Source: an uncultured Clostridia bacterium (GTDB lineage: Bacteria > Bacillota > Clostridia > Christensenellales > Pumilibacteraceae). From it: a DNA stretch of 53,245 nt. The notes beneath the pieces are model-generated. The model saw only the letters and a list, made by a program, of their open reading frames with translations. It did no database searches and had not been told where the DNA came from. Within the stretch, counting starts at the first letter, position 1; every line of letters begins with the position of its first letter. This document shows, piece after piece, positions 7,901 to 14,468 of this stretch. The stretch is from assembly GCA_934229275.1 (NCBI GenBank), contig CAKQDN010000009.1:1-53245 (forward strand), in the 5' to 3' direction. Both the position numbers and the translations under genes were made by a program.

Positions 7901-8288
7901 TTTCGAGTTCGTACGTTCCGTCGGTCTTTTCGACATAGTGCTCGACCTTGTACTCGACGTCCGTTTTCGCGGTGTACTTAACCTTATACTCGGCGTCGGC
8001 AGTGATAGTCTTGTCGAGATCGGCTGCGTTTCCGTCCGCATCGACCCATTCGGCGGTGTAGCCGACTTTTTCGGGCAGAGTAACCTGCTCCACCTTTTCG
8101 CCGCTCTTCACCTTCTTTTCGGCGATCAGCGAGCCGTCTTCGTTGAGGAAGCGAACTTTAAATTCGTTTTCCGTCACGTTGCCCGTGCCGTTGCCATTGG
8201 GCTTGTTGCAGCCGGTGAGAAGAGCGGTGCTCGTTCCGCCGAGTGCGACTACCAATGCAAGCAGCATCATTGTCAGTTTCTTTTTCAT
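4911..8288 (-). CDS. large modular surface lipoprotein (InlB-B/MucBP-like repeats, lectin-like C-terminus)
   Basis: A 1125-residue secreted protein. The lipobox LLTGC gives lipidation at about Cys26. Residues ~35-100 and ~100-175 resemble InlB-B and MucBP-like modules (VRFLNEDGSLIAEKKV...; VEYKVEHYVEKTDGTYEL...). A third repeat ends in TITESVTVYAVFE (about 240-255). Further beta-sandwich modules follow, and two longer regions look like carbohydrate-binding jelly rolls (around 490-660 and the last 190 residues, which contain FIGMFVKSADGGVWRITW). ATG 8288 is preferred over the adjacent TTG 8291 because AGGAGG then sits 7 nt upstream. It is monocistronic with its own consensus promoter. A role in glycan or host-surface binding is inferred from architecture only. 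Confidence 0.8.
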   Translation of the reverse strand: MKKKLTMMLLALVVALGGTSTALLTGCNKPNGNGTGNVTENEFKVRFLNEDGSLIAEKKVKSGEKVEQVTLPEKVGYTAEWVDADGNAADLDKTITADAEYKVKYTAKTDVEYKVEHYVEKTDGTYELEKTETKKGTTATTATAEAITKEHYTLDEKAEGTVKTGEIKGDGSLVLKLYYKLDRVTVTFIADKTTLDTMEVRYGALATPTDKAVPPMNRTDEEEYAFKHWSATENGTVPFNWSDTITESVTVYAVFERTTRKYDVVADFNNVLYYFSDANGDTAYDEINAVPYGDTVSFKVQKGGEAAGTVSVKIKVINSAGEKEEVLTPNEDGVYSFELKGETEIIVTGLTYRIYNVTLDIADMEYAYDWAKPYKNIDDVKFEVTEEGKDAVTADLKIENGKVAFTWTKGKYSVRAFVEENGAKRYISGTVTRTVDSFAADKDGNVTFDRELALVTPVDIQWNDTAAMGNDGKITAENGKRYSINFTDFAPGNEDFAVTVTYDQLMSDENKRPHGEPSGDVGATNDPSLGFIFWSGEQKLEIPLFDAGAVRVWEADTIMFEHRATMAAAGSLLGRLEWPDCYRHAELTYVKVGGWMYIIVTADGKAGCYGDTNNWYESSAKAYTKFVPAMIDLEKGIMYVRKGFAGNNEKSFNRDMEYLASTQIGKYESVVMKDVLSDITAVTAEYAFGDGKSYSVMSGYGYTTDKAVLAEMEKSLKSEFSVTANLPLEDIELKVDGEDYTAPEVFTIQQTRVVTFKVPAGKMIAGLTIGGKDAKYEREGDVVTVTVSNDTELGSKALVISLEEGKDAVISGTVSVEGNFTGKDSLDNVLVRFISETGAMIRATYDKTTKKYSASVPAGTWTLFATNGYISGEAEVKSVFNKDATADIKLTALASMGATAVNGGGLTDNGDGTYVIKKTERETKENAMKNVTFVPEKEILEFGWTLTGMTNNADHLCPFIGMFVKSADGGVWRITWANAGDQLVQMPKDDLARYAMTETRNLWEPFGAPSQWYTYNKPNYKLTTKVTIDGYNVKVAFKTGESTEWKYVEFDNGDTFNIYEFWNKPTNAKNEFPGTKNRDEYLDQLYKLNQECQFGISARRDSSSEDSTVNVAKFSDIWYNITAKN

Positions 8289-8343
8289 CAAATAGCCTCC
8301 TGATTTAATATTTAATTGCTATCGGCTTTTCAGCCTTATGGAT

Positions 8344-8372
8344 ATTATATCCTATCAATATAGTAATGTCAA
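8344..8372 (-). promoter_or_regulatory. consensus promoter for the large lipoprotein
   Basis: Minus strand: TTGACA (8367-8372), 17 bp, TATAAT (8344-8349), a perfect sigma-A consensus. The A/T-rich 5' UTR holds a small GGCT-GAAA-AGCC hairpin. The rest of 8373-8616 is A/T-rich with no gene seen. Confidence 0.85.
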
Positions 8373-8616
8373 TACTTTTACAGTAATTTTATAACCACTT
8401 TTCGACATTTACACAATTTGCCTTTTATTCCGCGAATTTCGCCTTAAAACGGCTCGATTTAACGCCGTTTTCACCGTTTGAAGCCGTAATTTCCTCATTC
8501 GGCAAAACCGTGCAACCGTATGCTTTATTCGGTTTTACATATTATGCGGCATTATTTGCGCATTTATTTTCGGTTTTTCAAACATTATGCAAAACAAGCG
8601 ATTTTTATTTTTGTAA

Positions 8617-8655
8617 ACAAAAAGAGAACGCTCTGCGATTTGCAAAGCGTTCGGT
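8617..8655 (-). terminator. cysK terminator
   Basis: Minus strand: GAACGCT pairs with AGCGTTC (8646-8652 with 8626-8632), with inner TGC/GCA pairs, followed by TCTTTTTG. Confidence 0.75.
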
Positions 8656-8687
8656 TAGACTTAAATATGCCTTTTTCCGGTGTTTTA

Positions 8688-9620
8688 TCAGTCCTCGAAA
8701 AGGGGCGTCGAGAGGTATCTGTCACCGCTGTCGGGGAAGATGACGACTATGGTTTTTCCCTCGGCTTCTTCGCGTTTCGCAACGTCGATTGCGGCTTTGA
8801 GCGCGGCACCCGAGGATATTCCGACCAGCACGCCTTCGGTTTTTCCGATGAGTTTGCCGAACGTGAACGCGTCGTCGTTTTCGACCGCTATTATCTCGTC
8901 ATACACGCTCGTGTCGAGGGTATCGGGGACGAAGCCTGCTCCTATGCCCTGAATTTTGTGCGCGCCCGAAACGCCTTTACCGAGTACCGGCGAAGTTGCG
9001 GGTTCGACTGCCACGACTTTTACGCCGCCGATATGTTCTTTAAGGAATTTGCCGGTACCCGAAAGCGTGCCGCCCGTTCCGACTCCGGCTACGAGATAAT
9101 CGACTTTGCCGTCGGTGTCGGCGTAAATTTCGGGGCCCGTGGTTTCGTAGTGAGCGAGCGGATTGGCAGGGTTTACGAACTGACCGAGAATGACGGCGTT
9201 CGGGGTGGTTGCCGCGATTTCTTCGGCTTTCGCGATTGCGCCTTTCATACCTTTCGCGCCTTCACTGAGCACGATCTCCGCTCCGTAGCCTTTAATAAGT
9301 TTTCTGCGCTCTATCGACATGGTTTCGGGCATGGTAAGCACGACGCGGTAGCCTTTTGCGGTACCGACGGCGGCAAGTCCTATTCCCGTGTTGCCCGAGG
9401 TCGGTTCGACGATTACGGCGCCGGGTTTGAGTTTGCCGCTTTTCTCGGCTTCCTCCATCATGTATTTCGCGATACGGTCTTTAACCGAGCCTGCCGGGTT
9501 GAAATACTCGAGTTTTGCGAGAATTTTTGCCTTTAAGCCAAGTTTTTGTTCGATGTGAGTGAGTTCGAGCAGCGGTGTGCTGCCGATAAGTCGGTCTGCG
9601 GAAGTATAATAATTCGACAT
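8688..9620 (-). CDS. cysK: cysteine synthase (O-acetylserine sulfhydrylase)
   Basis: A 310-residue PLP enzyme that makes L-cysteine from O-acetylserine and sulfide in the cytoplasm. It is full length for CysK. The Schiff-base lysine is Lys47 in PAGSVKDR, the substrate loop is TSGNTG (74-79), the PLP phosphate-binding loop is GVGTGGT (about 175-181), and a C-terminal GISSGAA motif contacts the pyridine nitrogen. AAGGAG lies upstream of the ATG. The gene is transcribed alone from a TTGACA/TATACT promoter with an inverted-repeat operator at the start site and a short leader ORF, all of which point to sulfur- or cysteine-responsive control. No cysE or sulfur regulator is present nearby. Assignment of the family is secure; discrimination from CysM is by overall motif similarity. 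Confidence 0.95.
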   Translation of the reverse strand: MSNYYTSADRLIGSTPLLELTHIEQKLGLKAKILAKLEYFNPAGSVKDRIAKYMMEEAEKSGKLKPGAVIVEPTSGNTGIGLAAVGTAKGYRVVLTMPETMSIERRKLIKGYGAEIVLSEGAKGMKGAIAKAEEIAATTPNAVILGQFVNPANPLAHYETTGPEIYADTDGKVDYLVAGVGTGGTLSGTGKFLKEHIGGVKVVAVEPATSPVLGKGVSGAHKIQGIGAGFVPDTLDTSVYDEIIAVENDDAFTFGKLIGKTEGVLVGISSGAALKAAIDVAKREEAEGKTIVVIFPDSGDRYLSTPLFED

Positions 9621-9693
9621 GATTTTAATCTCCTTGAATTTGTGCGCATGTGCGCGGTTTTAATCGAAGTTTGCCTTTTTTGCCGTTATAATA

Positions 9694-9759
9694 CTAAACC
9701 GGACGACATCGTCCGCTTAAACGCTGCTCGCTTGCGATAATTACCAAAGTCTGTGACAT
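9694..9759 (-). CDS. putative 21-residue leader peptide of cysK
   Basis: ATG 9759 has GGAG at the ideal 8 nt spacing and lies about 32 nt after the predicted transcription start. It encodes 21 residues ending QRLSGRCRPV; the stop is 73 nt before the cysK ATG. The single Cys codon (18) is TGT at 9706-9708, in the centre of the palindrome CGGACGATGTCGTCCG. This arrangement suggests that ribosome occupancy or stalling at Cys affects leader folding. No terminator-type U tract follows the hairpin, so the mechanism is not simple attenuation. Confidence 0.5.
   Translation of the reverse strand: MSQTLVIIASEQRLSGRCRPV
9700..9715 (-). promoter_or_regulatory. hairpin inside the cysK leader ORF
   Basis: A perfect 16-nt palindrome (7-bp arms, 2-nt centre). 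The Cys codon of the leader peptide forms the loop. Confidence 0.55.
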
Positions 9760-9772
9760 AAGCCGTTCTCCA

Positions 9773-9797
9773 ATTACCTACCGATTTGGTCGGTAAT
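9773..9797 (-). promoter_or_regulatory. inverted-repeat operator at the cysK start site
   Basis: TACCGA-TTTGG-TCGGTA (9779-9795) is a perfect 6-bp inverted repeat, nested in ATTACC...GGTAAT (9773-9797). It begins next to the -10 box and covers the predicted transcription start, the position of a repressor site. Rrf2-type (CymR/IscR-like) regulators bind similar sites, but that assignment is inference. Confidence 0.6.
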
Positions 9798-9826
9798 AGT
9801 ATAGCACCGCGAATTTCGCTTGTCAA
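9798..9826 (-). promoter_or_regulatory. cysK promoter
   Basis: Minus strand: TTGACA (9821-9826), 17 bp, TATACT (9798-9803). Confidence 0.85.
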
Positions 9827-9882
9827 CGTTTTGACGTAAATTTCCGAAAAAAACCGTTCGCGCCTTTTTGCCGCGTTCAAAA

Positions 9883-9918
9883 CGAAAAAACACGGAGGGA
9901 AAACCTGCCGTGCTTTTC
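9883..9918 (-). terminator. terminator after the GH27/small-protein operon
   Basis: Minus strand: CACGG pairs with CCGTG (9908-9912 with 9891-9895), with inner AGG/CCT pairing, and TTTTTT follows. Confidence 0.75.
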
Positions 9919-9922
9919 CTTG

Positions 9923-10114
9923 TTACATGAACAACATACACCCTTGTTTTTTGAATTTTTCAGCCATGTCGTCGAGGTCTTTTTCCGTGCAGGAAAACTT
10001 TTCGGCAAGGCATTTTTTGCAGAAGAATTTATCGGCTGCGCGATTTATCAGTTTTCGAGTAAGATTCTGTTCGAGAGCGGTCGTTTCTCTTCCGCAGCAC
10101 ACGCACTTCGACAT
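9923..10114 (-). CDS. small cysteine-rich (zinc-ribbon-like) protein, coupled to alpha-galactosidase
   Basis: 63 residues with Cys4, Cys6, Cys7, Cys32, Cys35, Cys42 and Cys59. The FCKKC and CVCC clusters could bind one zinc ion, as in treble-clef or ribbon folds. The C-terminus is FKKQGCMLFM. Its ATG shares one base with the alpha-galactosidase stop (TAATG), so translation is coupled, and a terminator follows directly. I believe short clostridial proteins of this shape (Cys pairs, terminal GC-x-LF) are recurrent but of unknown function. A role as a small regulator or metallochaperone is possible; nothing in the sequence decides it. Confidence 0.75.
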   Translation of the reverse strand: MSKCVCCGRETTALEQNLTRKLINRAADKFFCKKCLAEKFSCTEKDLDDMAEKFKKQGCMLFM

Positions 10115-11304
10115 TATTTATCGATGACTTCGGCAATGTAAACCGCGCTGCAATGCGGCTCGACGTTTTTAAGTTCGACCACGCCGTTGGACGAGATTAT
10201 CACTTCGCCCGTTTCGACGTCGGTTAAACGCAGTTTCTTTCCGCTGGATTCCGGAACGCCGACCGACTCGGTGAGGAAGGTTTCCTGCCATTTGTTGGTT
10301 GCCGAATCGCCGAGGTTGAACATTCCTATCGCGATATTTCCGTCGTCGAGATAGCGAGCCATCAAAACGTCGCTTTCGGGATAGTTTGCGTAGTACACGT
10401 CGTTGTCATTGGAGCGCTTCATGTTCTTTTCCATTTTGCGGATAAAGAACGGCTGGCAGCACTTTTTGTCCTGATTTATGCGGATAAGAGCCTTGTTCAT
10501 GACGATTTTACGCGTTTCTTCGCTCATATTGCGGATATCGTTACCGAGCATCAAAGGCGAGCCGAACATGCACCAGAACGCAAAATGAGTGAAATATTCG
10601 CCGTAACTGCAACCGTTGGTTTTGCCGATGTTGCCGTTTCCGTTCATTCCGACGATGAGCATGTCGATGTCGTTGAAGCAGCCCTGACCGTTGTATTCCA
10701 TATACTTGGTCTGATATTTGATTATGTCCTTAACCGACTCCCATTTATCGAAAATGTCGCCGGTGGAACGCCAACTGTTCGCGCCCGTTTCTTTGATCCA
10801 CACTCTGGTGTCGTCCGCGCCCCACGAGCATGCCGAGAAAAGAATGTCTCTTCCGCTGTTGGCAAGAGCGATTCCCATTCTTTTATAGAGAAGATGTCCG
10901 GGGTTGCCTATCGAGTGGAAACAGTAGTCGTATTTGAGATAGTCCACGCCCCAGTCCGCGAACGTTTTCGCGTCGACGAATTCGTGTTCGTACGATGCGG
11001 GATAGGACGCGCAGGTTATCGAGCCGGCGCAGGAATACATGCCGAATTTAAGTCCTTTGGAATGAATATAGTCGGCGACGTATTTCATTCCGTGCGGGAA
11101 TTTTTCGGGATCGGCTTGCAGTCTGCCGTTTTCGTCGCGCTCGTGCAGGCTCCAGCAATCGTCGATTACGATATACTCGTATCCGGCGTCCTTAAGTCCG
11201 CTCTCGACCATGACGTCTGCCGAACGCAGCACGAGTTCCTCGTTGATGTCGCCGGTGAAAGTGTTCCAGGTGTTCCATCCCATTGCGGGCGTAGTTTTTA
11301 CCAT
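10114..11304 (-). CDS. alpha-galactosidase, GH27
   Basis: A 396-residue glycoside hydrolase family 27 enzyme that releases alpha-linked galactose from oligosaccharides (raffinose type, galactomannan side chains). It has an N-terminal (beta/alpha)8 barrel: PAMGWNTWNTF (6-16), VIDDCW (46-51), nucleophile Asp126 in KYDYC, and the acid/base region NDIDML (Asp212/Asp214). The C-terminal ~100 residues form the usual beta domain. There is no signal peptide, so it acts in the cytoplasm on imported oligosaccharides. GGAG lies 7 nt before the ATG. It has its own promoter with two direct repeats upstream, consistent with activation by an AraC-type regulator, and it overlaps the next small gene by one base. 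Confidence 0.93.
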   Translation of the reverse strand: MVKTTPAMGWNTWNTFTGDINEELVLRSADVMVESGLKDAGYEYIVIDDCWSLHERDENGRLQADPEKFPHGMKYVADYIHSKGLKFGMYSCAGSITCASYPASYEHEFVDAKTFADWGVDYLKYDYCFHSIGNPGHLLYKRMGIALANSGRDILFSACSWGADDTRVWIKETGANSWRSTGDIFDKWESVKDIIKYQTKYMEYNGQGCFNDIDMLIVGMNGNGNIGKTNGCSYGEYFTHFAFWCMFGSPLMLGNDIRNMSEETRKIVMNKALIRINQDKKCCQPFFIRKMEKNMKRSNDNDVYYANYPESDVLMARYLDDGNIAIGMFNLGDSATNKWQETFLTESVGVPESSGKKLRLTDVETGEVIISSNGVVELKNVEPHCSAVYIAEVIDK

Positions 11305-11373
11305 AATGTTGCTCCTTTTTATATCGATTTTAACGCAGAACGCGTTTTTACAGCGATTCTGTCTCGTTTTTGC

Positions 11374-11412
11374 TTATTTTTCGGATGGCAGGCAGATTGT
11401 TTTTCCGAGCAT
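11374..11412 (-). CDS. possible 12-residue leader ORF of the GH27 gene
   Basis: AAGGAG stands 5 nt before ATG 11412, opening MLGKTICLPSEK and a stop, all within the 5' UTR of the alpha-galactosidase transcript. The ribosome binding site is good, but such short frames arise by chance. Confidence 0.3.
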   Translation of the reverse strand: MLGKTICLPSEK

Positions 11413-11435
11413 GGTTTCTCCTTGCCACACATTTA

Positions 11436-11464
11436 ATTATAGCACGTTACGGGCGATTTTGCAA
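11436..11464 (-). promoter_or_regulatory. promoter of the GH27 operon
   Basis: Minus strand: TTGCAA (11459-11464), 17 bp, TATAAT (11436-11441). The imperfect -35 fits a promoter that needs an activator. Confidence 0.75.
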
Positions 11465-11480
11465 TATTAAAACGATGCGA

Positions 11481-11517
11481 TTATTTAATGATTTGTTCTT
11501 TTTATTTAATGATTTGT
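11481..11517 (-). promoter_or_regulatory. two 16-bp direct repeats upstream of the GH27 promoter
   Basis: TTATTTAATGATTTGT occurs perfectly at 11481-11496 and 11502-11517, with a 21 bp period (two helical turns), starting 16 bp upstream of the -35 box. A degenerate third copy lies near 11534-11550. Spacing and position match tandem activator half-sites, as used by AraC-family proteins. Confidence 0.65.
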
Positions 11518-11545
11518 GCGGTTTTCACTAATTTTACTTAACGAT

Positions 11546-14296
11546 TTAGTTTTTATCGATCGACACGATGTCCACGCCGTCGCGCATACCGCCGTAGCCC
11601 GCGTCGGTTTCGTGCAGAAGTATACGGAATTCGGCGTTGTCGCCGGGCGCCGCTTCGAACGGGAAAGACAGAGTTGCCCCTCCTCCGTAGAAACAGCCGA
11701 ATTTTTCTTCCGTGGCAAAAATCTGTTTTCCGTTTACATACACTTCGGTGTGATCGGACACGAAATTGAGGAAAGTAAAGCCGTATCTGCAATTTTCGGG
11801 CAGATTTGCGTGAAAACGATAGATTCGCCAGCCGTTGTGGAAGTCGTTCTGGTGGCAGCCGATGCAACTTACGGGCGTGAACGAGTTCATGTCGTTATCC
11901 GCGATTTTTACGAGCGGATCGGGCTTTTCGGTGGTTATCGCCGACATGGTCATTTCGGAAATAGTGCCGGATTTCGCTCCCGCAATGTTTTTCTCGTCGG
12001 ATTCAAGCAGTTCGTAATCTATTTTCGCGCTTTCGACGCCGTCCGCTTTGACGATAAGCGTACCGCTCTTGCCGCCGTATTTTGCCGAAATTATCGCCTG
12101 GCATCTGCCTTTATACAGGTTGCGATAGGTGGCAACGTCCGGCTCGTGACTGTTGGGGTCGCCGTTACCCACTCCTCGAACGTAAATATCGCCGCTCGCT
12201 TCGAACGTTATTTTTTGCGCGCTTTCGGGGACGAACACGCCGTTCTCGTCGGCAAGCGAAACGTTGACTATCGCCGCGTCTCTGTCGTCCGCGACGAGCG
12301 TCGTTTTATCGGTTTCGACCGCGACTCTGAACGGATTACCGGCGGTCGTAATGCTGTCGAATGCGACTTTTCTGCATCTGAGGTAGCCGATCGCCTGCAA
12401 CGTTCCGGGCTTGAAGTCGATGTTCCACATCGGCGTGCGGATACAATTGGTGGGTTTTCTGCCTACGCTTACGCCGTTTAACAGAATTTCCACTTCGTCG
12501 CAGTTGGTGGGTGCGGCAATTCTTACTTTCTGTCCTTCGCTCCAGTTCCAGTGCGGCATTAAATGTACGGTGGGTTCGTCGGTGAAGCACGCTTTATTGA
12601 AGAAGAACGAGTCTTTTTTGAAACCGCAGGTGTCCATTATTCCGAATTGCGAAGATACGCTTGGCCACTCGTACGGGGTGGGTTCGCCGCGATAATCGAA
12701 GCCCGTCCAGATGAAAATTCCGCCGAAAAAGTCGTTTTTGCGAACGAAATCCCACGTTTCGCGAACGGTCTGACCCCACGGAACGGTTTCTTCGTCGTAG
12801 CCGGCGAGTTCGTGCTTGTCGTTATCGGTTTTATAGCAACCGCGAGTGGTTACCGCGCTGTTGTTTTCCGAGCCGATTATGGGCTGAGCGGGGTACTTTT
12901 CGTGAAATAATTTAATGTTATTTATGCCGTAGTTAATTCCCGTAACGTCCATTTCTAAACCTGCGCCTTCCATATTTCCGTTTATTGCGCCGGTTATAAA
13001 ACGGGTGTCGTCGAGTTTTTTTACTTCTTCTTTAAGACGGCGGAAAATGCGTGCGCCGAGTTCGGTGTTCTGAACGGGTTCTTCGTTGAAAAGCGACCAG
13101 AAAAGTATGCACGGGTGGTTTCTGTCGCGTTTTATAAGCGTTTTTAAGTTGCGGACGTACTCTTCGCCCGTTTCGAAGCGGCGGTTTTCGTCCATTACTA
13201 TCATGCCCAGTTTGTCGCAGGCGTCGAGAATTTCTTTTGCCGGCGGATTATGCGAACAGCGATAGGCGTTGGATCCCATTTCTTTGAGAAGACGTATGCG
13301 GTAGTACTGAATACTGTCGGGGACGGCAACTCCCACTCCGGCGTGATCCTGATGATTGCACGTTCCTTTGATTTTGAGCGGCTTGTCGTTTAAGAAGAAG
13401 CCTTTTTTCGCGTCGTAGCGGAACGAACGGAAGCCCGTGTTCACTGTTTCGCTGTCGCAGGGTTTTCCGTTGCACAAAAGGTTTACTTTAAGTTCGTACA
13501 AGTTGGGGTCGTCCACGTCCCAAAGCGCAGGCATATAGACGCTCGTTTTGAGTTCGAGCGTTCTCGAAGCGTTACCTTCCAGTCGCGCGGGCGGCGTACG
13601 CGAGGACGCTACTTCTTCGCCGTTGAAGAACAGTTCGGCAGTGACGACAGCCATGTTTTCGAGGTAATCGTCGTTTTTAACGTCCACGGACAGATGAACG
13701 TTCCATCTGCCGCGCTGCACCGCGCGTTCGGTGTGAACGTACACGCCGTTGTGTTCGATATGAAGAGGGCTTTTTATGTAAAGATTGACGTGGCGGTATA
13801 TGCCTGCTCCCTCATACCACCAGCCTTCGGTGCTGGTTCCGTCGACGTGAACGGCAATCGTATTTATTGCGGTATCCCCGAAAAACGCGCGGTCGGTAAG
13901 GTCCAGCGTGACTTCCGTATACGCGCTTATCGATTTTGCGATAAGCGAGCCGTTGAAATAGAAATCGGCGCAAACCGAAACGCCTTCGAAACACAGCGTT
14001 ATGGTTTTGCCTTTGAATTCTTCGGGAAGCGCGAAACGCTTGCGGTACCAGGCGTTTTGGCGGACGCGGTAACCGTGCGACAGCAGTTCGTTTTCCGAAA
14101 AATCGGCTGCTGCGAGGTAGTCGTGCGGAACGCAGACCGTTTGCCAGTTTTCGTCGTCGTAACTTTTTCCGGCAGGTCCTGTCGCTCCGCCCGTTTTGCA
14201 AAGCGAATACGACGCCGAATGTGATTTTAAATCGTATTCTTCCGGTTCGCCGAGATGAAATTTCCAGTCGCGGTCGAACGAATATTTTTCGCTCAT
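11546..14296 (-). CDS. beta-galactosidase-type glycoside hydrolase, GH2
   Basis: A 916-residue GH2 enzyme without a signal peptide. Order: sugar-binding jelly roll (about 1-190, with NAWYRKRFALP and GVSVCADFYFNG), Ig-like domain (about 190-300), TIM barrel (about 300-590) with acid/base Glu in SLFNEEP (near residue 404) and nucleophile Glu in GSENNS (near 475), then DUF4982-like and Ig-like beta domains. An extra C-terminal beta-sandwich (from about 760) resembles a sugar-binding module. Likely activity is beta-galactosidase or a related exo-hydrolase on oligosaccharides inside the cell; beta-galactosidase is favoured by overall layout, but beta-glucuronidase or mannosidase cannot be excluded. 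GGAG lies 6 nt before the ATG. It has its own promoter. Confidence 0.88.
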   Translation of the reverse strand: MSEKYSFDRDWKFHLGEPEEYDLKSHSASYSLCKTGGATGPAGKSYDDENWQTVCVPHDYLAAADFSENELLSHGYRVRQNAWYRKRFALPEEFKGKTITLCFEGVSVCADFYFNGSLIAKSISAYTEVTLDLTDRAFFGDTAINTIAVHVDGTSTEGWWYEGAGIYRHVNLYIKSPLHIEHNGVYVHTERAVQRGRWNVHLSVDVKNDDYLENMAVVTAELFFNGEEVASSRTPPARLEGNASRTLELKTSVYMPALWDVDDPNLYELKVNLLCNGKPCDSETVNTGFRSFRYDAKKGFFLNDKPLKIKGTCNHQDHAGVGVAVPDSIQYYRIRLLKEMGSNAYRCSHNPPAKEILDACDKLGMIVMDENRRFETGEEYVRNLKTLIKRDRNHPCILFWSLFNEEPVQNTELGARIFRRLKEEVKKLDDTRFITGAINGNMEGAGLEMDVTGINYGINNIKLFHEKYPAQPIIGSENNSAVTTRGCYKTDNDKHELAGYDEETVPWGQTVRETWDFVRKNDFFGGIFIWTGFDYRGEPTPYEWPSVSSQFGIMDTCGFKKDSFFFNKACFTDEPTVHLMPHWNWSEGQKVRIAAPTNCDEVEILLNGVSVGRKPTNCIRTPMWNIDFKPGTLQAIGYLRCRKVAFDSITTAGNPFRVAVETDKTTLVADDRDAAIVNVSLADENGVFVPESAQKITFEASGDIYVRGVGNGDPNSHEPDVATYRNLYKGRCQAIISAKYGGKSGTLIVKADGVESAKIDYELLESDEKNIAGAKSGTISEMTMSAITTEKPDPLVKIADNDMNSFTPVSCIGCHQNDFHNGWRIYRFHANLPENCRYGFTFLNFVSDHTEVYVNGKQIFATEEKFGCFYGGGATLSFPFEAAPGDNAEFRILLHETDAGYGGMRDGVDIVSIDKN

Positions 14297-14331
14297 GTTT
14301 TTCTCCTTGTTATTGAAAGTATTTTATATAA

Positions 14332-14362
14332 ATTATGCCACGATTAGATTATACCACGATTA
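14332..14362 (-). repeat. tandem duplication around the GH2 -10 box
   Basis: ATTATGCCACGATTA (14332-14346) and ATTATACCACGATTA (14348-14362) differ at one base, with a 16 bp period. The second contains the TATAAT -10 element read on the minus strand. Confidence 0.7.
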
Positions 14363-14376
14363 CGCCAAAAAATCAA
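14348..14376 (-). promoter_or_regulatory. GH2 promoter
   Basis: Minus strand: TTGATT (14371-14376), 17 bp, TATAAT (14348-14353). Confidence 0.7.
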
Positions 14377-14396
14377 TTTTGACACAATATAATAAT

Positions 14397-14434
14397 AGGA
14401 CATAATTGCTGAATTTGCATCGCAAAAATGTCCT
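14397..14434. promoter_or_regulatory. inverted repeat upstream of the GH2 promoter
   Basis: AGGACAT (14397-14403) and ATGTCCT (14428-14434) form a perfect 7-bp inverted repeat 24 nt apart, 20 bp upstream of the -35 box. It may be a regulator site or an mRNA stem at the end of the lactonase transcript. Confidence 0.35.
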
Positions 14435-14468
14435 GTTTTTTTCGATAATATTTTCGCTTTATGCGGAA

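Noticed and set aside
6747..8303. 518-codon plus-strand frame opposite the large lipoprotein
   Set aside because: Same reason: low-complexity reverse-frame product. The minus-strand reading has a signal peptide, lipobox, promoter and ribosome binding site.
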